A stretch of DNA of 64,000 nucleotides. It comes from Methanocaldococcus lauensis (GTDB lineage: Archaea > AGJL01 > Methanococci > Methanococcales > Methanocaldococcaceae). This document shows, in pieces, positions 10,698 to 20,344 of this stretch. A program made the position numbers and the translations under genes. Numbering within the stretch: position 1 is the first letter of the stretch; every line of letters begins with the position of its first letter. The notes below the pieces were generated by a model that searched no databases, had not been told where the DNA came from, and saw only the letters and a program-made list of their open reading frames with translations. The stretch is from positions 1,135,030-1,199,029 of the forward strand of contig NZ_LR792632.1 of NCBI RefSeq assembly GCF_902827225.1, read 5' to 3'.

Positions 10698-11476
10698 CAC
10701 AGTAATCTTACTTTTATACTCTCTAAGTCTCCTCCTCTTTTATACGATAAATTTATTTTTATAATTCCTTTATTTGCATTTTTATTTAGTGGAATTACTA
10801 ATGGAGGATTTAACATTGGTGTCTGTCCTCCTATATTTTCAGTATCTAATACAGTATAGGTTCTTAATTTTATTCCCAAATTTTTACAGTTTTTCTCTAA
10901 ATTTAATTTTAAAGTGTAATTTACTTTTATAGGATTTATTTTATAAAAATCTACTTCCTCATAAACAACTTCTTTAGAAACTTCTTCTGATTCAATTTCT
11001 TCATCATAATAAATGTGAGTCATTTTAGCCTCTACAAGTTGTATAGTATTGATAACCCCATTAGGAATTATTCTCCCATCTTTTTTTAATAAATCTCTCT
11101 CAATAATTGAGTTTATAACCTTAACCTGCGGTTCAGTGATTAAGGCAGTGTCTAAAAGTTCTGCAATAACTACATCCGCCTTTTCTTTAAAGTTGTATGT
11201 TATAGCATCTCCCTCAATAATATCTATATTTTCAAATTTATTAACATATATATTCTCTCTTGCATAATCATAAGTAAAGGGGTCGAGTTCAATAGCATAA
11301 ACCTTCCGAGCCCTTCTTGCCGCTATCATTGCCAGTATTCCGCTACCTGTCCCCAAGTCAAAAACTACATCATCTGAATCAACTGCCTTTTCTATTGCTT
11401 TTTTAAAAATAGACAATCTCTCATAATCAGTTATTAGTGAATAGTGCCATTGAGGGACTTTTAATTTTAACTTCAT
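10697..11476 (-). CDS. PRMT-like class I SAM-dependent methyltransferase
   Basis: About 259 residues. SAM-binding motif I is VFDLGTGSGILAM at 38-50, followed by the acidic post-I motif YAIELD and by VIAELLDTAL, which recalls the 'double-E' region of protein arginine methyltransferases. The C-terminal half is beta-rich, as in that family. Target unknown; it could methylate protein or a small molecule. The frame is open upstream from a TTG at 11491; ATG at 11476 has a GAGAGGG sequence before it. It lies 23 bases downstream of the ABC ATPase gene and is coupled to the DUF447 gene that follows. Confidence 0.72.
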   Translation of the reverse strand: MKLKLKVPQWHYSLITDYERLSIFKKAIEKAVDSDDVVFDLGTGSGILAMIAARRARKVYAIELDPFTYDYARENIYVNKFENIDIIEGDAITYNFKEKADVVIAELLDTALITEPQVKVINSIIERDLLKKDGRIIPNGVINTIQLVEAKMTHIYYDEEIESEEVSKEVVYEEVDFYKINPIKVNYTLKLNLEKNCKNLGIKLRTYTVLDTENIGGQTPMLNPPLVIPLNKNANKGIIKINLSYKRGGDLESIKVRLL

Positions 11477-11499
11477 AAGGAGCCCTCTCAATTTTTATT

Positions 11500-12258
11500 T
11501 TAAACATCGACTGGAATTACTACTGGAATTCCTCTTATATTTTCAACAAATGCATTAACGCCATAAACAGCCTTAATATTCTCTGGATTTATTATACTTC
11601 TATCTCCCTCAGCAAAAATCTTTCCATCTTTTAGCATAATAAATTTATCAGAATATCTCAAGGCAAGATTTAAATCATGCATAACAACAATTGATGCAAT
11701 GTTTTGGGATTTTGATATATCTCTTATAATCTTCATAACCTCTAATTGATTTTTTAAATCTAAATTATTAGTTGGCTCATCCAATAAAAGAATCTGTGGC
11801 TCTTGCACCAATGCCCGTGCTATTATAACTTTCTGTAACTCTCCACCACTTAGTTCATTTGTATATCTTAAGGCATAATCCTCTAAATTTAAAAGTTTTA
11901 AAACCTTATATGTTATTTCTATATCTCTATCTGTAATTTCCCATTTTATATGCGGTTTCCTACCTAACAAAACAGCATCAAATACTGTCATATAGTTACC
12001 TTCTGCCTTTTGAGGAACATAACCAACTTTTTTTGCTAATTCATGGTTATCTAATTTATTAATATCAAAATTGTCAATTAATATTGTCCCTCTTTTTGGT
12101 TTTAAAATTTTATTTATACATTTTAAGAGTGTTGATTTTCCAGCACCATTAACTCCTAAGATAGAAACTACTTCCCCCCTTTCAACCTCAAATTTTATAT
12201 TATTCAGGATTTTTCTACTTTTATATGAAAATTCAACTCCATCAATAGAGAGAATCAT
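11500..12258 (-). CDS. ABC transporter ATPase, FecE/BtuD type (iron or metal-chelate uptake)
   Basis: 252-residue ATP-binding subunit of a class II importer. Walker A is GVNGAGKS at 35-42, the signature is ELSGGELQ, Walker B is [12 protein letters not shown], and the switch histidine is in VVMHDLN. GGTGATTTA precedes the start. It follows the permease gene by 15 bases and works with it and with the binding protein encoded at the head of this operon to import a chelated metal or corrinoid. The exact substrate is not decidable from sequence. Confidence 0.93.
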   Translation of the reverse strand: MILSIDGVEFSYKSRKILNNIKFEVERGEVVSILGVNGAGKSTLLKCINKILKPKRGTILIDNFDINKLDNHELAKKVGYVPQKAEGNYMTVFDAVLLGRKPHIKWEITDRDIEITYKVLKLLNLEDYALRYTNELSGGELQKVIIARALVQEPQILLLDEPTNNLDLKNQLEVMKIIRDISKSQNIASIVVMHDLNLALRYSDKFIMLKDGKIFAEGDRSIINPENIKAVYGVNAFVENIRGIPVVIPVDV

Positions 12259-12273
12259 TAAATCACCATATTT

Positions 12274-13320
12274 TTATTTCTTATACATTCTCAGCAACAA
12301 ATAGAGAAACATCGGAGCTCCAAGGAATGAAGTTAATATTCCAACTGGCAATACAATTGGAGCAATTATTGTCCTCGCAATTGTATCTGCAATTAACAAC
12401 AAAACCGCTCCGAATAAAGCAGAGATTGGAATTAAAAACCTATAATCCCCACCAATGCAAATTCTTACTATATGTGGACAGATTAAACCAACAAATCCTA
12501 TTATTCCCAAAAATGCAACATTTACAGATGTTAATAGTGAGGCAATTAGCATCCCAATTAATCTTGTTCTTTCTGTATTAACTCCTAATGATTTTGCCGT
12601 TTCTTCTCCACTTTCCAATGCGTTATAGTCCCATCTCTTATAGATGAAATAAATCAAAGAAGGTATCATAATTGCAGCCATAATATAAATCTCTGTCCAT
12701 AGAGGTCTGCCTAAATCACCAAAAGTCCAATAAACCATTGCCGCTAACTGTAATTCATCTGCAAAGTATTGTATTAATGTTGTTCCAGCTGTAAATAATG
12801 AACTCATTGCCACTCCTGCCAAAATCATTGCTTCAGGCGTTAATCCCCTTAACTTTGCAAGTAATAATATTATAACAACCCCAATTAAAGCTCCTAAGAA
12901 TGCAAAAACTGTTATTGAATATGGATTATTAACAAATATCTTTCCAGAGCTTTCTGCTCCTCCAAAACCAAGTAAATATATTGCTAATGCCGCTCCAAAC
13001 ATTGCTCCATGTGAAATTCCCATTGTAAATGGACTTGCTAACGGATTTCTTAAAATGCACTGCATAACTGCACCAGCAACAGATAAAGATGCTCCAGCAA
13101 TTATTGCGGCAAAAATTCTTGGTAACCTTATGTTCCAAATAACTAAATTTACATCCTTTGTTCCATTACCTATTAAAGCATCTACAACCTGATAAACAGT
13201 TAATCTATAATCCCCAACACATAAAGCATAAATTGCACTTAAAAATAGAATTATTAATAATATAATCCCAAAAGATATCTTTTTCTTTGTATATTGCCTA
13301 TATTTTTGTGGAATATCCAT
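12274..13320 (-). CDS. ABC transporter permease, FecCD/BtuC family
   Basis: About 348 residues with roughly ten hydrophobic membrane segments. The conserved AGASLSVAGAVMQCILRNPLA and MGISHGA segments of FecCD/BtuC permeases are at about 75-110, and GFVGLICPHIVRI plus the C-terminal GAPMFLYLL match the same family. The start ATG at 13320 follows GTGATTAAT; the frame is open three codons further up. It is the membrane channel of the metal-chelate importer in this operon, with the methyltransferase gene 19 bases upstream. Confidence 0.93.
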   Translation of the reverse strand: MDIPQKYRQYTKKKISFGIILLIILFLSAIYALCVGDYRLTVYQVVDALIGNGTKDVNLVIWNIRLPRIFAAIIAGASLSVAGAVMQCILRNPLASPFTMGISHGAMFGAALAIYLLGFGGAESSGKIFVNNPYSITVFAFLGALIGVVIILLLAKLRGLTPEAMILAGVAMSSLFTAGTTLIQYFADELQLAAMVYWTFGDLGRPLWTEIYIMAAIMIPSLIYFIYKRWDYNALESGEETAKSLGVNTERTRLIGMLIASLLTSVNVAFLGIIGFVGLICPHIVRICIGGDYRFLIPISALFGAVLLLIADTIARTIIAPIVLPVGILTSFLGAPMFLYLLLRMYKK

Positions 13321-13339
13321 ATTAATCACATTATAATTT

Positions 13340-14407
13340 TTATTTTACCTTTTTAGCAATAATCATCTTACTTTTTCCAAAACACTCAAATCCTAAAAGT
13401 TCTTGGATATTTATAACTTCTAAAATTTTAAAGCCCAAATTCTTTAAGTATTCCAAATAATCATCAAAATTCAAATCTCCCTTAAATGTAAATCTTATCC
13501 TGTCTTTTTCAAGTCCTGCAGGTTTGAAAAAGTTCCATTCCATATTGTTTAAATAATCCTCAATACTCTCTTCCTCTTCTGGAAAAAACTGCTTATTTAT
13601 AAACAATCCTCCTATATTTAGAGCATTATAAACTTTTTTTGCTATATGGGGATTTTTTCCTCCTGGATTGTAAGATGTGAAGATTATATCATAGTCCTTT
13701 CCAATGTCATCTTTATAAAAATCTCCTGCAATTGTAAAAACATTCTTCGCATTATACTTTTCAATGAATTTTTTTGTTACTTCAACAACCTTTGGTAAAT
13801 CAAAAACATAGCATTTTAAATTTTTATTTAACATACTAAATCCAATTGCGTACAATCCATGCCCTCCACCTAAATCAAGAAGTTTTTTGGCATTTTTAAA
13901 CTCTTCATATTTTGAAATATAATTTAAAACCTTTGGTAATTCCCAGCATTTGCATTCATCAGCCATTCTTATAACAACTTCTGGAAAAAAGTTATTACTA
14001 TCAGTTTTGGAAAAATTATATTTATTTTTTAAAATATCAATTAAATTTTCCCAATTTTTGATATTTTCAAAGTAGTATGATATTGGATTAACTAAACTAT
14101 AATTTGATTCCTTTTTTAGATAAATATTGGTTATATCAGTATTTTTATAACAAACCTTTCCATCTATAACTTTATTTTCAATTAAACCGAGATTATTTAA
14201 GATTTTTAACATATATTCTATTAAAATTAAATCACATTTTAAAATCTCAGCCAATTCCTCTACACTTTTAAAATCTTCCAAATAATCAAATAAATTCAAA
14301 TCTAATGCAGTTTTTAATAGATAAAAAATCCTCGTTTTTGAATAAATTTCATCAAAAAGTTTCAATATTTTTTCTGGACTTTCATTAGGACATTTTAAAA
14401 GAGACAT
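13340..14407 (-). CDS. O-methyltransferase family 2 protein inside the ABC transporter operon
   Basis: About 355 residues. Residues 1-90 resemble the winged-helix dimerisation domain of plant-type O-methyltransferases (LDLNLFDYL, then SVEELAEIL), followed by a Rossmann domain with the SAM motif KLLDLGGGHGLYAIGF near 175-190 and the FDLPKVVE segment that is characteristic of this family. The probable start at 14407 follows GGTGGTGAT. It lies between the binding-protein and permease genes on the same strand, so it is part of the transporter operon. A role in modifying the imported or exported chelator is a reasonable inference but unproven. Confidence 0.75.
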   Translation of the reverse strand: MSLLKCPNESPEKILKLFDEIYSKTRIFYLLKTALDLNLFDYLEDFKSVEELAEILKCDLILIEYMLKILNNLGLIENKVIDGKVCYKNTDITNIYLKKESNYSLVNPISYYFENIKNWENLIDILKNKYNFSKTDSNNFFPEVVIRMADECKCWELPKVLNYISKYEEFKNAKKLLDLGGGHGLYAIGFSMLNKNLKCYVFDLPKVVEVTKKFIEKYNAKNVFTIAGDFYKDDIGKDYDIIFTSYNPGGKNPHIAKKVYNALNIGGLFINKQFFPEEEESIEDYLNNMEWNFFKPAGLEKDRIRFTFKGDLNFDDYLEYLKNLGFKILEVINIQELLGFECFGKSKMIIAKKVK

Positions 14408-14450
14408 ATCTATCACCACCTAAAAGAAAAATAAAAATAGAAATAGTTAA

Positions 14451-15566
14451 TTATTCAAACTCCAATTTTTTAAATCCACCTAATATTTCTTTCATTACAT
14501 TATAAACTGGCTTTCCTACTAAGAAAGTGTATATTTCATCTGCCTTTTTCTCTGGATCTATATCCTTAAATCTTTCTGGATAGAGAACTTTTCCAATGTA
14601 ATATGCATCTGCAAGGGCTGTTCCAATGTTTGTTGTGTAATAATTATAAGGCAACAATCCATAAACATTTCCATTTTTAAATGCCTTTAATGAGTTGTAA
14701 AACTCTGGATTCTTCTTATAATCTTCAATAACTAACTTTAAGCCCCCTTCGTCAATAAATATATAGTCAGGATTCCATTTTAAAATTTGTTCTTTATTAA
14801 CAAATACATGCCCCTCTTTATTTAACTCATCAGCAACATTCTTTGCATTAACAGCCTCAAATGGTGGGTATTTGCATTGAGTACTATCAATTCCATGCAT
14901 TCCTTTAAATCCAATTCCACCAACATAGACAGTTGGTTTTTTGTCATCTGGAATTTCTTTTGTCCTATTTTTTAAATCATTTTCACAATCTTTTATAAAT
15001 TTAATAACTTCTTCAGCTCTTTCTTCTTTATCTAAAATCTTCCCTGCTATTCTTAATGATTTAAATATATCTTCATTGTTGAATGTAGCCAATTTTCCAT
15101 AACTTAAAACAACTACTGGAATTCCTGTTTTTTTCTGCAAATCATCTGCCTGTTCTTTTGTTATATAGCATGCGAATATTACATCTGGCTTAACCTTTAT
15201 AATTTCCTCTGGGTTTGGTTTTGGATTAGGGCCTCCCTGTCCAATAGTTGGAAGTTTTGCTAATTCTGGATGTGCTATTCTATAAGGTCTTCCGTATATC
15301 CTCCATTTTTTCTCTGCATCCTCTACACCAACAACTTTATCTGTTGCATTTAAATAAACTATCAACCTTAAACATCCTGGCCCTATACATACTATTCTAT
15401 TTACATCTTTTGGAACCTCAACTTCTCTCCCAAGCATGTCTATTATTTTTATTGTTGTGTTTTGGGCAGTTTCTTGTGATGTTTTTTCAGAGCATCCACA
15501 GAATGATATAGATAATGATAGAGATAGTATTAATATAGCAAATAATGCCACAAACTTTTTCATCAT
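14451..15566 (-). CDS. ABC transporter substrate-binding lipoprotein, FecB/BtuF type
   Basis: 371 residues. The N-terminus has a basic start, a hydrophobic core and a lipobox-like ISFCGCSE with C23/C25, so it is probably a membrane-anchored extracellular protein. A low-complexity Thr/Gln linker leads into [22 protein letters not shown], the typical opening of periplasmic-binding-protein family 2 domains. It delivers a metal chelate to the permease. GGTGATGTAG precedes two adjacent ATG codons. The upstream 224 bases to the TRAM gene are AT-rich with no other gene, and must contain the operon promoter. Confidence 0.9.
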   Translation of the reverse strand: MMKKFVALFAILILSLSLSISFCGCSEKTSQETAQNTTIKIIDMLGREVEVPKDVNRIVCIGPGCLRLIVYLNATDKVVGVEDAEKKWRIYGRPYRIAHPELAKLPTIGQGGPNPKPNPEEIIKVKPDVIFACYITKEQADDLQKKTGIPVVVLSYGKLATFNNEDIFKSLRIAGKILDKEERAEEVIKFIKDCENDLKNRTKEIPDDKKPTVYVGGIGFKGMHGIDSTQCKYPPFEAVNAKNVADELNKEGHVFVNKEQILKWNPDYIFIDEGGLKLVIEDYKKNPEFYNSLKAFKNGNVYGLLPYNYYTTNIGTALADAYYIGKVLYPERFKDIDPEKKADEIYTFLVGKPVYNVMKEILGGFKKLEFE

Positions 15567-15790
15567 CTACATCACCAAATGATGATATATTATTATAATG
15601 AGGGGATTTAATAATAATCTTATTTAAATCTTACGCATAAAAACATTGGTATTACTTAAAATTAAAAGATTTAAAACTTTAAATAAATTTTTATATAATA
15701 CAAACAAAAAAATCATACTTGATTTATTAATTTATTTTAAAGAAAATAGTAGTAAAAGAGTAGAAATTTAATTAAAAATTTTTTGAAATT

Positions 15791-16033
15791 TTAAATTTTT
15801 TCTGCAAATGCAAACTTACTCTTTACTGATGTAACTTTTATTTTAACAGTATCTCCTTTTTGGGTTTCAGGAACAAATACAACAAATCCTTCAACTCTTG
15901 CGATACCGTCTCCACCTTTACCCATATCTTCAATTGTAACCGTGTAGGTTTCTCCTTCTTTGACAGGAATATTTTTTCTAACTTCATTATTTCTATTATT
16001 TCTAAAATTTTTTCTACCTTTATTATTAAACAT
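15791..16033 (-). CDS. Small TRAM-domain RNA-binding protein
   Basis: 80 residues. A basic, Asn/Arg-rich tail ([20 protein letters not shown]) precedes a single TRAM domain at about 22-80, recognisable by [21 protein letters not shown] and [10 protein letters not shown]. Stand-alone TRAM proteins are abundant in methanogens and are reported to act as RNA chaperones similar to bacterial cold-shock proteins. The GGTGAATTAA before ATG is a good ribosome binding site. The leader of about 55 bases is longer than usual and could be regulatory. Confidence 0.9.
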   Translation of the reverse strand: MFNNKGRKNFRNNRNNEVRKNIPVKEGETYTVTIEDMGKGGDGIARVEGFVVFVPETQKGDTVKIKVTSVKSKFAFAEKI

Positions 16034-16110
16034 TTAATTCACCAAACTTCAACAAAGTATTTATTTCAAACTTTCATCGCATTTCGCTCAAACATTCCTT
16101 TGTCAAAAGG

Positions 16111-16122
16111 GGTATAAATACT
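16111..16122 (-). promoter_or_regulatory. TATA box for the TRAM gene
   Basis: On the minus strand this reads TATTTATACC. Transcription would start near 16090, giving a leader of about 55 bases before the TRAM start codon. Confidence 0.5.
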
Positions 16123-16216
16123 TATGGATGTGCAAATATTTTCATATTTTTTCACAACTATTGAAAATCTATAACCTTATTAATACTAATAATGTTATTA
16201 TTTTTTGGGTGAAAGA

Positions 16217-17161
16217 ATGATAACAACAGTTGTTGGTAGTTATCCAGTTGTTAAAAAAGAAGAGACATTTTTTGATAAAGTAAAAAAAGTTTTTGGATTG
16301 TACGATGAATATAAATACGCTATTGAAAAGGCAGTTATAGATCAGGTTAATGCAGGAATAGATATTATAAGTGAGGGGCAAGTTAGGGGCGACATGATAG
16401 AAATTTTTACAAATAAAATGTATGGATTTGACGGAAAAAGAGTTATTGGTAAGATTGAATTTATTGAGCCAATTACTGTAAAAGATGTTTTATACGCTAA
16501 AAATATTGCTAAGAAATTAAATCCAAAGGTAGAAGTTAAAGGAATTATAACTGGGCCTTGCACAATATCTTCATCTGTTAGAGTTGAAAATTATTATACT
16601 GACAATAGAGATGAAAATTTAATTTACGATATTGCCAAAGCTTTAAGAAAAGAAGTTGAAGAATTAAAAAAATATGTTTCAATAATTCAGATTGATGAGC
16701 CAATATTATCAACAGGTTTATATGATTTTGATATAGCACGGAAGGCAATAGATATAATTGTTAAGGATTTAAATATAAAATTTGCCATGCATGTTTGTGG
16801 AAATGTTTATAACATTATAGAGGAGTTGAATAAATTTAATGTAGATATTTTAGACCACGAATTTGCTTCAAATAGAAAAAATTTGGATATATTGGAAAGT
16901 ATAAAAAAGAAAGTTGGCTTTGGTTGTGTAAATACTAAGGTTAAAAGTGTTGAAAGTGTAGATGAAATAAAAAGTCTAATAGAGGAAGGTTTAGAGATAT
17001 TAAAAAACAATGAAAATTTGAATAAAAATTTATTTGAGAATATTTTAATAGATCCAGATTGTGGGATGAGGCTATTACCAATAGATGTTGCATTTAATAA
17101 ATTAAAAAATATGGTAAAAGCCACTAAACTTATAAAAAGTGAATTCAGTTCTCTTCTATAA
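16217..17161 (+). CDS. metE: Core-type methionine synthase (MetE C-terminal domain family)
   Basis: 314 residues, equal only to the C-terminal catalytic half of the 750-residue bacterial MetE. Such archaeal 'core' enzymes methylate homocysteine using a methylated corrinoid protein rather than folate. The zinc ligands are all present: H192 and C194 in MHVCGN, E215 in DHEFAS and C282 in DPDCGM. VVGSYP at the start and IDEPIL near 160 are conserved. The frame opens at a TTG (16205), but GGTGAAAG places the start at ATG 16217. Its last 17 bases overlap the 3' end of the convergent DUF2341 gene. Confidence 0.9.
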   Translation: MITTVVGSYPVVKKEETFFDKVKKVFGLYDEYKYAIEKAVIDQVNAGIDIISEGQVRGDMIEIFTNKMYGFDGKRVIGKIEFIEPITVKDVLYAKNIAKKLNPKVEVKGIITGPCTISSSVRVENYYTDNRDENLIYDIAKALRKEVEELKKYVSIIQIDEPILSTGLYDFDIARKAIDIIVKDLNIKFAMHVCGNVYNIIEELNKFNVDILDHEFASNRKNLDILESIKKKVGFGCVNTKVKSVESVDEIKSLIEEGLEILKNNENLNKNLFENILIDPDCGMRLLPIDVAFNKLKNMVKATKLIKSEFSSLL

Positions 17162-18710
17162 GTGGTTTATATCCTACATTACCCCAACTATCTCTTTTAT
17201 TTGTATATAAGCCAATAATAGAATAAGAGCCATTATAAACGAATATGTATTCTCCATCTTCACCATAGTAGATAGTTCCGGTAAATGTTTTTGGCTTTTC
17301 TTCTTTATAGTCAGGATTTGTATATTCTTCATTACTAACAGTTGTTGTGATATCATTTACATCTTTTAGGAAAATCCAATCAATTGATACTTTTGCATTA
17401 CTATTTACTAAAGTATTTATTGAAATCGGATAATTATTACCATTATTTCCATTAGTAAATGCTCTCTGATACAATATATTTAAAGTATCATCAAGGATTG
17501 AAAATTGTAAATCTCTATTTGAGATTCTTTTTAAATCATAAATATAAAACCCATTTAAATATGTATTACCATTTGGAACATAATCTCCTCTATTACTACC
17601 TACTCTCATATATAACCAATTGGTACTCCAATTATAACAATCCCAACCTACTCCAATATAATCAGATAATGACTCAAAAAATCCAACAGCTTGGGCATGA
17701 ACTGGCGTAAAATTACCTCTAAACATTAATTCATATCCTGTTCCATAGATATTTTTAGTCCATACACTTGAACCAATACCTTGAACTGTTAAAATACCAT
17801 TATTTATATCCCATCCACCACTAACATTCCATTTATCATAATCCATATAATTAAAGTCATCAAATAGTATAAATGTATCATCTGGATTTTGCCTATCAAC
17901 GGTTGTTGTTGAATTGTATAGTAAATAAATTTGGTTGTTGTTTATTAATTGGCTTTTATTACATCTCACCCAAATAATTGAGATGTCATTAGGCCCTCTC
18001 CAAATTTGTACCCAATATGGTAATAGATCATTATTTTTTCCTACGATTCTAATTTCTCTTGGCGAAAATGGGTTATACATATGGTTATAATTAAAGTTAG
18101 TGTTATTTAATATTATACAAAATGTATGATTTTCATCATCATTTGGAAAGTTATTTACAGTTATTATTTTATAATAACTCCAATTGTAGTAAAATTTATT
18201 TAAATACACATAAGGGTCAGGAATCCTTGATAGTTTTATATCTCTATCTATTGGTAGTTGCTTAACTCCAACGACCTCTCCATTATTTAACTTCTTTTTA
18301 TAGTTAATAGTTACAGTTAATGATAGATGAACTATTTTAGGATTTCCAGTTGGAGTAATATTTACAAAAGAAACATTATAAGTTATATTTTCAGTTCCTT
18401 TTAAGCAACCTAAAGTTTTATTAGTCTCATTTTTTATTAAACTGTCTATATAATTAACCGCCTCATTAGATGTATCAAAGAATCTTCGTTCCTTCATTAT
18501 TTTATAACTTGTATTTACAAAGGCATCTTCAACAATTTTATCGATATTTCTCTCGATAGTATTTTTTAAGTTCTTTTCATATAAACTAAACTTTTTTATT
18601 TTTATTTCATCTTCAATAGATTTTGTCTTATAATCGATAGTAGCATAATATACCGTTGAAATTACAAACATTAACATAACCAATATCATGGCATTTTGTG
18701 AGAGATACAT
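17145..18710 (-). CDS. DUF2341-domain surface protein with pilin-like N-terminus
   Basis: About 521 residues if started at ATG 18710; the frame is open up to 18749. The N-terminus has one hydrophobic segment (NAMILVMLMFVISTVYYA) as in pilin-like proteins. Residues about 190-280 match the DUF2341 pattern of archaeal surface proteins (NWSYYKIITVNN ... LPYWVQIWRG ... IWVRCN), followed by a jelly-roll-like domain containing FILFDDFNYMDYDKWNV. Asn and Thr are abundant, as in glycosylated surface proteins. It is related to the protein at 20337-22178. The decayed IS element upstream separates it from the rest of the operon, and ribosome-binding signals are weak. Confidence 0.7.
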   Translation of the reverse strand: MYLSQNAMILVMLMFVISTVYYATIDYKTKSIEDEIKIKKFSLYEKNLKNTIERNIDKIVEDAFVNTSYKIMKERRFFDTSNEAVNYIDSLIKNETNKTLGCLKGTENITYNVSFVNITPTGNPKIVHLSLTVTINYKKKLNNGEVVGVKQLPIDRDIKLSRIPDPYVYLNKFYYNWSYYKIITVNNFPNDDENHTFCIILNNTNFNYNHMYNPFSPREIRIVGKNNDLLPYWVQIWRGPNDISIIWVRCNKSQLINNNQIYLLYNSTTTVDRQNPDDTFILFDDFNYMDYDKWNVSGGWDINNGILTVQGIGSSVWTKNIYGTGYELMFRGNFTPVHAQAVGFFESLSDYIGVGWDCYNWSTNWLYMRVGSNRGDYVPNGNTYLNGFYIYDLKRISNRDLQFSILDDTLNILYQRAFTNGNNGNNYPISINTLVNSNAKVSIDWIFLKDVNDITTTVSNEEYTNPDYKEEKPKTFTGTIYYGEDGEYIFVYNGSYSIIGLYTNKRDSWGNVGYKPLIEEN

Positions 18711-18775
18711 AATAATCCCGTTTCCCATTTTTATAGCATATAATAGCATTTAACAACTTAGCAATATAAGCTAAG

Positions 18776-19674
18776 TTATGGAAATGGGTTGTCCTCAGCC
18801 CACAGATTCATAGGGAATACCATTCCCTCTGCTGTAGGTTCATTGGACTTCGGGCTGAACGGAAACAGCCCCATAAACCTTTTTATCAAAGTTATGATGA
18901 CCTCAAAGGCAGAGCCCTCTCATCGGCTAATTTATATAGTTGAGATAATCTATTTCCACAGTTTGGGCATAATATAGAGGTGTAGGAAGGATTTACCTCA
19001 ACAACTTTAACACCGAATTCTAAGCACTTATTTTTGAGGATTTCTAAAAATTTTTTAGCCGAGATGTTGTGTAGTTTATGTTTTAGCTTTTTAAATGAGT
19101 TTTTAACAATATTTTGGTTAAAATAAGAGGACAAATCCTCAATAATTAAAACTGCATCTTTTTCTTTAAGTTCTTTAGATATTTTGTTAGTTATATGTGG
19201 TTTTAGAGGAATAACTATTCTACCATTCGGTGTAGATGCTCTTAAATGCATTGTTTTCTTTCCTTCTTTATCTATTGAATATAGTTTTTCTATATTAGTT
19301 TTAAAATCTTTGTAGTTGAATAAAATATCATCTAACCATAAAGAGACATTCCTAACTTCTGGTGTTTCCGTATATGCTTTTCTCCTCTTTTTCATGGATA
19401 TAAAACTTTTTATCCTCGTGGATGCATCTTGTGAGGCAGTGTAAATATAATGAGTCGGCATCTTCGGATATTTGTTTTTTATTTCTTCATATATTCCCTT
19501 CCTAATCTTTATATGTCCTTTTAATTTATTCTTTAATCCAAATTCTAAGGCAATTGATAAAATTTCTTTATAAACCTCTATAGTATTCTCTATGATTTTT
19601 ATTTTTGTTCTCGTTAATGGTTTGCTTTTCAATACCACTGTTTTAGATAATTTAATAATTTCTGTCATCTTCAT
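18776..19674 (-). pseudogene. tnpB: Degenerate tnpB (RNA-guided nuclease family), internally deleted
   Basis: An open frame at 18892-19674 (260 residues) starts MKMTEIIKLSKTVV and keeps the helical N-terminal region, the RIVIPL strand, the RuvC-II glutamate in LIIEDLSS, and the first zinc-finger half CPNCG. The stretch normally containing the RuvC-I aspartate (VIGID...) is missing between IVIPLKPH and ITNKISKEL. The second CxxC pair and the RuvC-III DRD are also missing, since the frame ends after ADERALPLRSS. The usual C-terminal tail survives in another frame at 18776-18883 (reading MGLFPFSPKSNEPTAEG). Full-length relatives are about 400 residues. It cannot be catalytically active as it stands. 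Confidence 0.8.
18781..18885 (-). ncRNA. Candidate omega-RNA (reRNA) scaffold at the element's right end
   Basis: On the minus strand this GC-rich block can form two clean hairpins. GGGCTG/CAGCCC pairs at 18852-18857 with 18866-18871, and a perfect 7-base stem AGGGAAT/ATTCCCT pairs at 18812-18818 with 18822-18828. A further GGGCTG at about 18796-18801 could pair alternatively with the CAGCCC, as in a pseudoknot. TnpB guide RNAs are known to come from exactly this overlap of the tnpB 3' end and the right end. Expression is not known. Confidence 0.5.
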
Positions 19675-19745
19675 TCACTAAATAGTTCTTTTGTTTATTC
19701 AATAATAATACATTATTTATAAGAATTACGATATAATAATTACGC

Positions 19746-19772
19746 TACCATAAGTATCTATATGTTATGGTA
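19746..19772. repeat. Left-end palindrome of the IS element
   Basis: TACCATAA at 19746-19753 is the reverse complement of TTATGGTA at 19765-19772, with an 11-base loop. Sub-terminal palindromes of this size are the recognition structures of IS200/IS605 transposases. It lies about 70 bases upstream of the tnpB start. Confidence 0.6.
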
Positions 19773-19804
19773 TCTACAGAAATTAAGAAACTGTCGCAAA
19801 CCTT

Positions 19805-20344
19805 TTAGTTTTCAAATAAATATAGTTCAACTCTTGATGAATTTATATTTCTTGATAAATAAACTGGCATATGTATTGGGTAATTTACATATCTTTGAAA
19901 GTTATATGCCTCATCGTAATCGAGGAATCTTTCATTTGAAATATTAATAAAATCATCACTTCCATATATTACATACCATCCCTCACTCCTATTTAATGTT
20001 AAAACTGCTAAAACATATATGCTGTTATTTTTGTTGTAGGTTCCATCAGTATGGTTAATCAGAAGATGTCCATCAATATATAACTGATAGTTTTTCAGAG
20101 GAATCTTTTCTTCTAAAAGTTTTTTAGATTCGTTAGTTTTGTTAAAATAATATAGTAAAACTGCATTTTGCAGAGTTCCATCTTCTGAAAGATGTTCCAT
20201 CGTTTTAATCCCTCTATCAAATATATAATCTGCTTTAACCATATCAACATAGTTGTTGTTATGGTCTGTAATAGATATGGTCCAATAAGCCATTCCTATA
20301 ATTAAGATAGTTGTTCCAATAGCTAAATCTATACTGTTAATCAT
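19805..20344 (-). CDS. Pilin-like membrane-anchored surface protein, unknown family
   Basis: 179 residues: [23 protein letters not shown] gives an N-terminal membrane helix right at the start, followed by an extracellular Asn-rich domain. No domain is recognised. The start overlaps the stop of the upstream DUF2341 gene (ATGATTAA), so it is translationally coupled to the surface operon and is probably a minor subunit of the same structure. The IS element begins shortly after its stop codon. Confidence 0.6.
   Translation of the reverse strand: MINSIDLAIGTTILIIGMAYWTISITDHNNNYVDMVKADYIFDRGIKTMEHLSEDGTLQNAVLLYYFNKTNESKKLLEEKIPLKNYQLYIDGHLLINHTDGTYNKNNSIYVLAVLTLNRSEGWYVIYGSDDFINISNERFLDYDEAYNFQRYVNYPIHMPVYLSRNINSSRVELYLFEN

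Larger units (their letters stand above)
18776..19775 (-). mobile_element. Decayed IS200/IS605-family (IS1341-type, tnpB-only) element
   Basis: The unit has a palindrome at its tnpB-proximal left end (19746-19772), a broken tnpB gene, and a compact structured right end (about 18780-18885) as in IS605 relatives. No tnpA lies beside it. It is inserted between two genes of the surface-protein operon. The outer boundaries are approximate because these elements make no target duplications. Both major tnpB catalytic parts are damaged, so the element can no longer encode a working nuclease. Confidence 0.7.

Noticed and set aside
12929-13138. 69-codon minus-strand frame inside the permease gene
   Set aside because: Shadow frame of the permease gene; no start signal and no family resemblance.
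16060-16097. Nine-codon upstream ORF in the TRAM leader
   Set aside because: Its ATG is at or before the predicted transcription start and has no ribosome binding site.
18789-18977. 62-codon plus-strand frame across the IS right end
   Set aside because: It is antisense to the tnpB tail and the structured right end, with no start signal.
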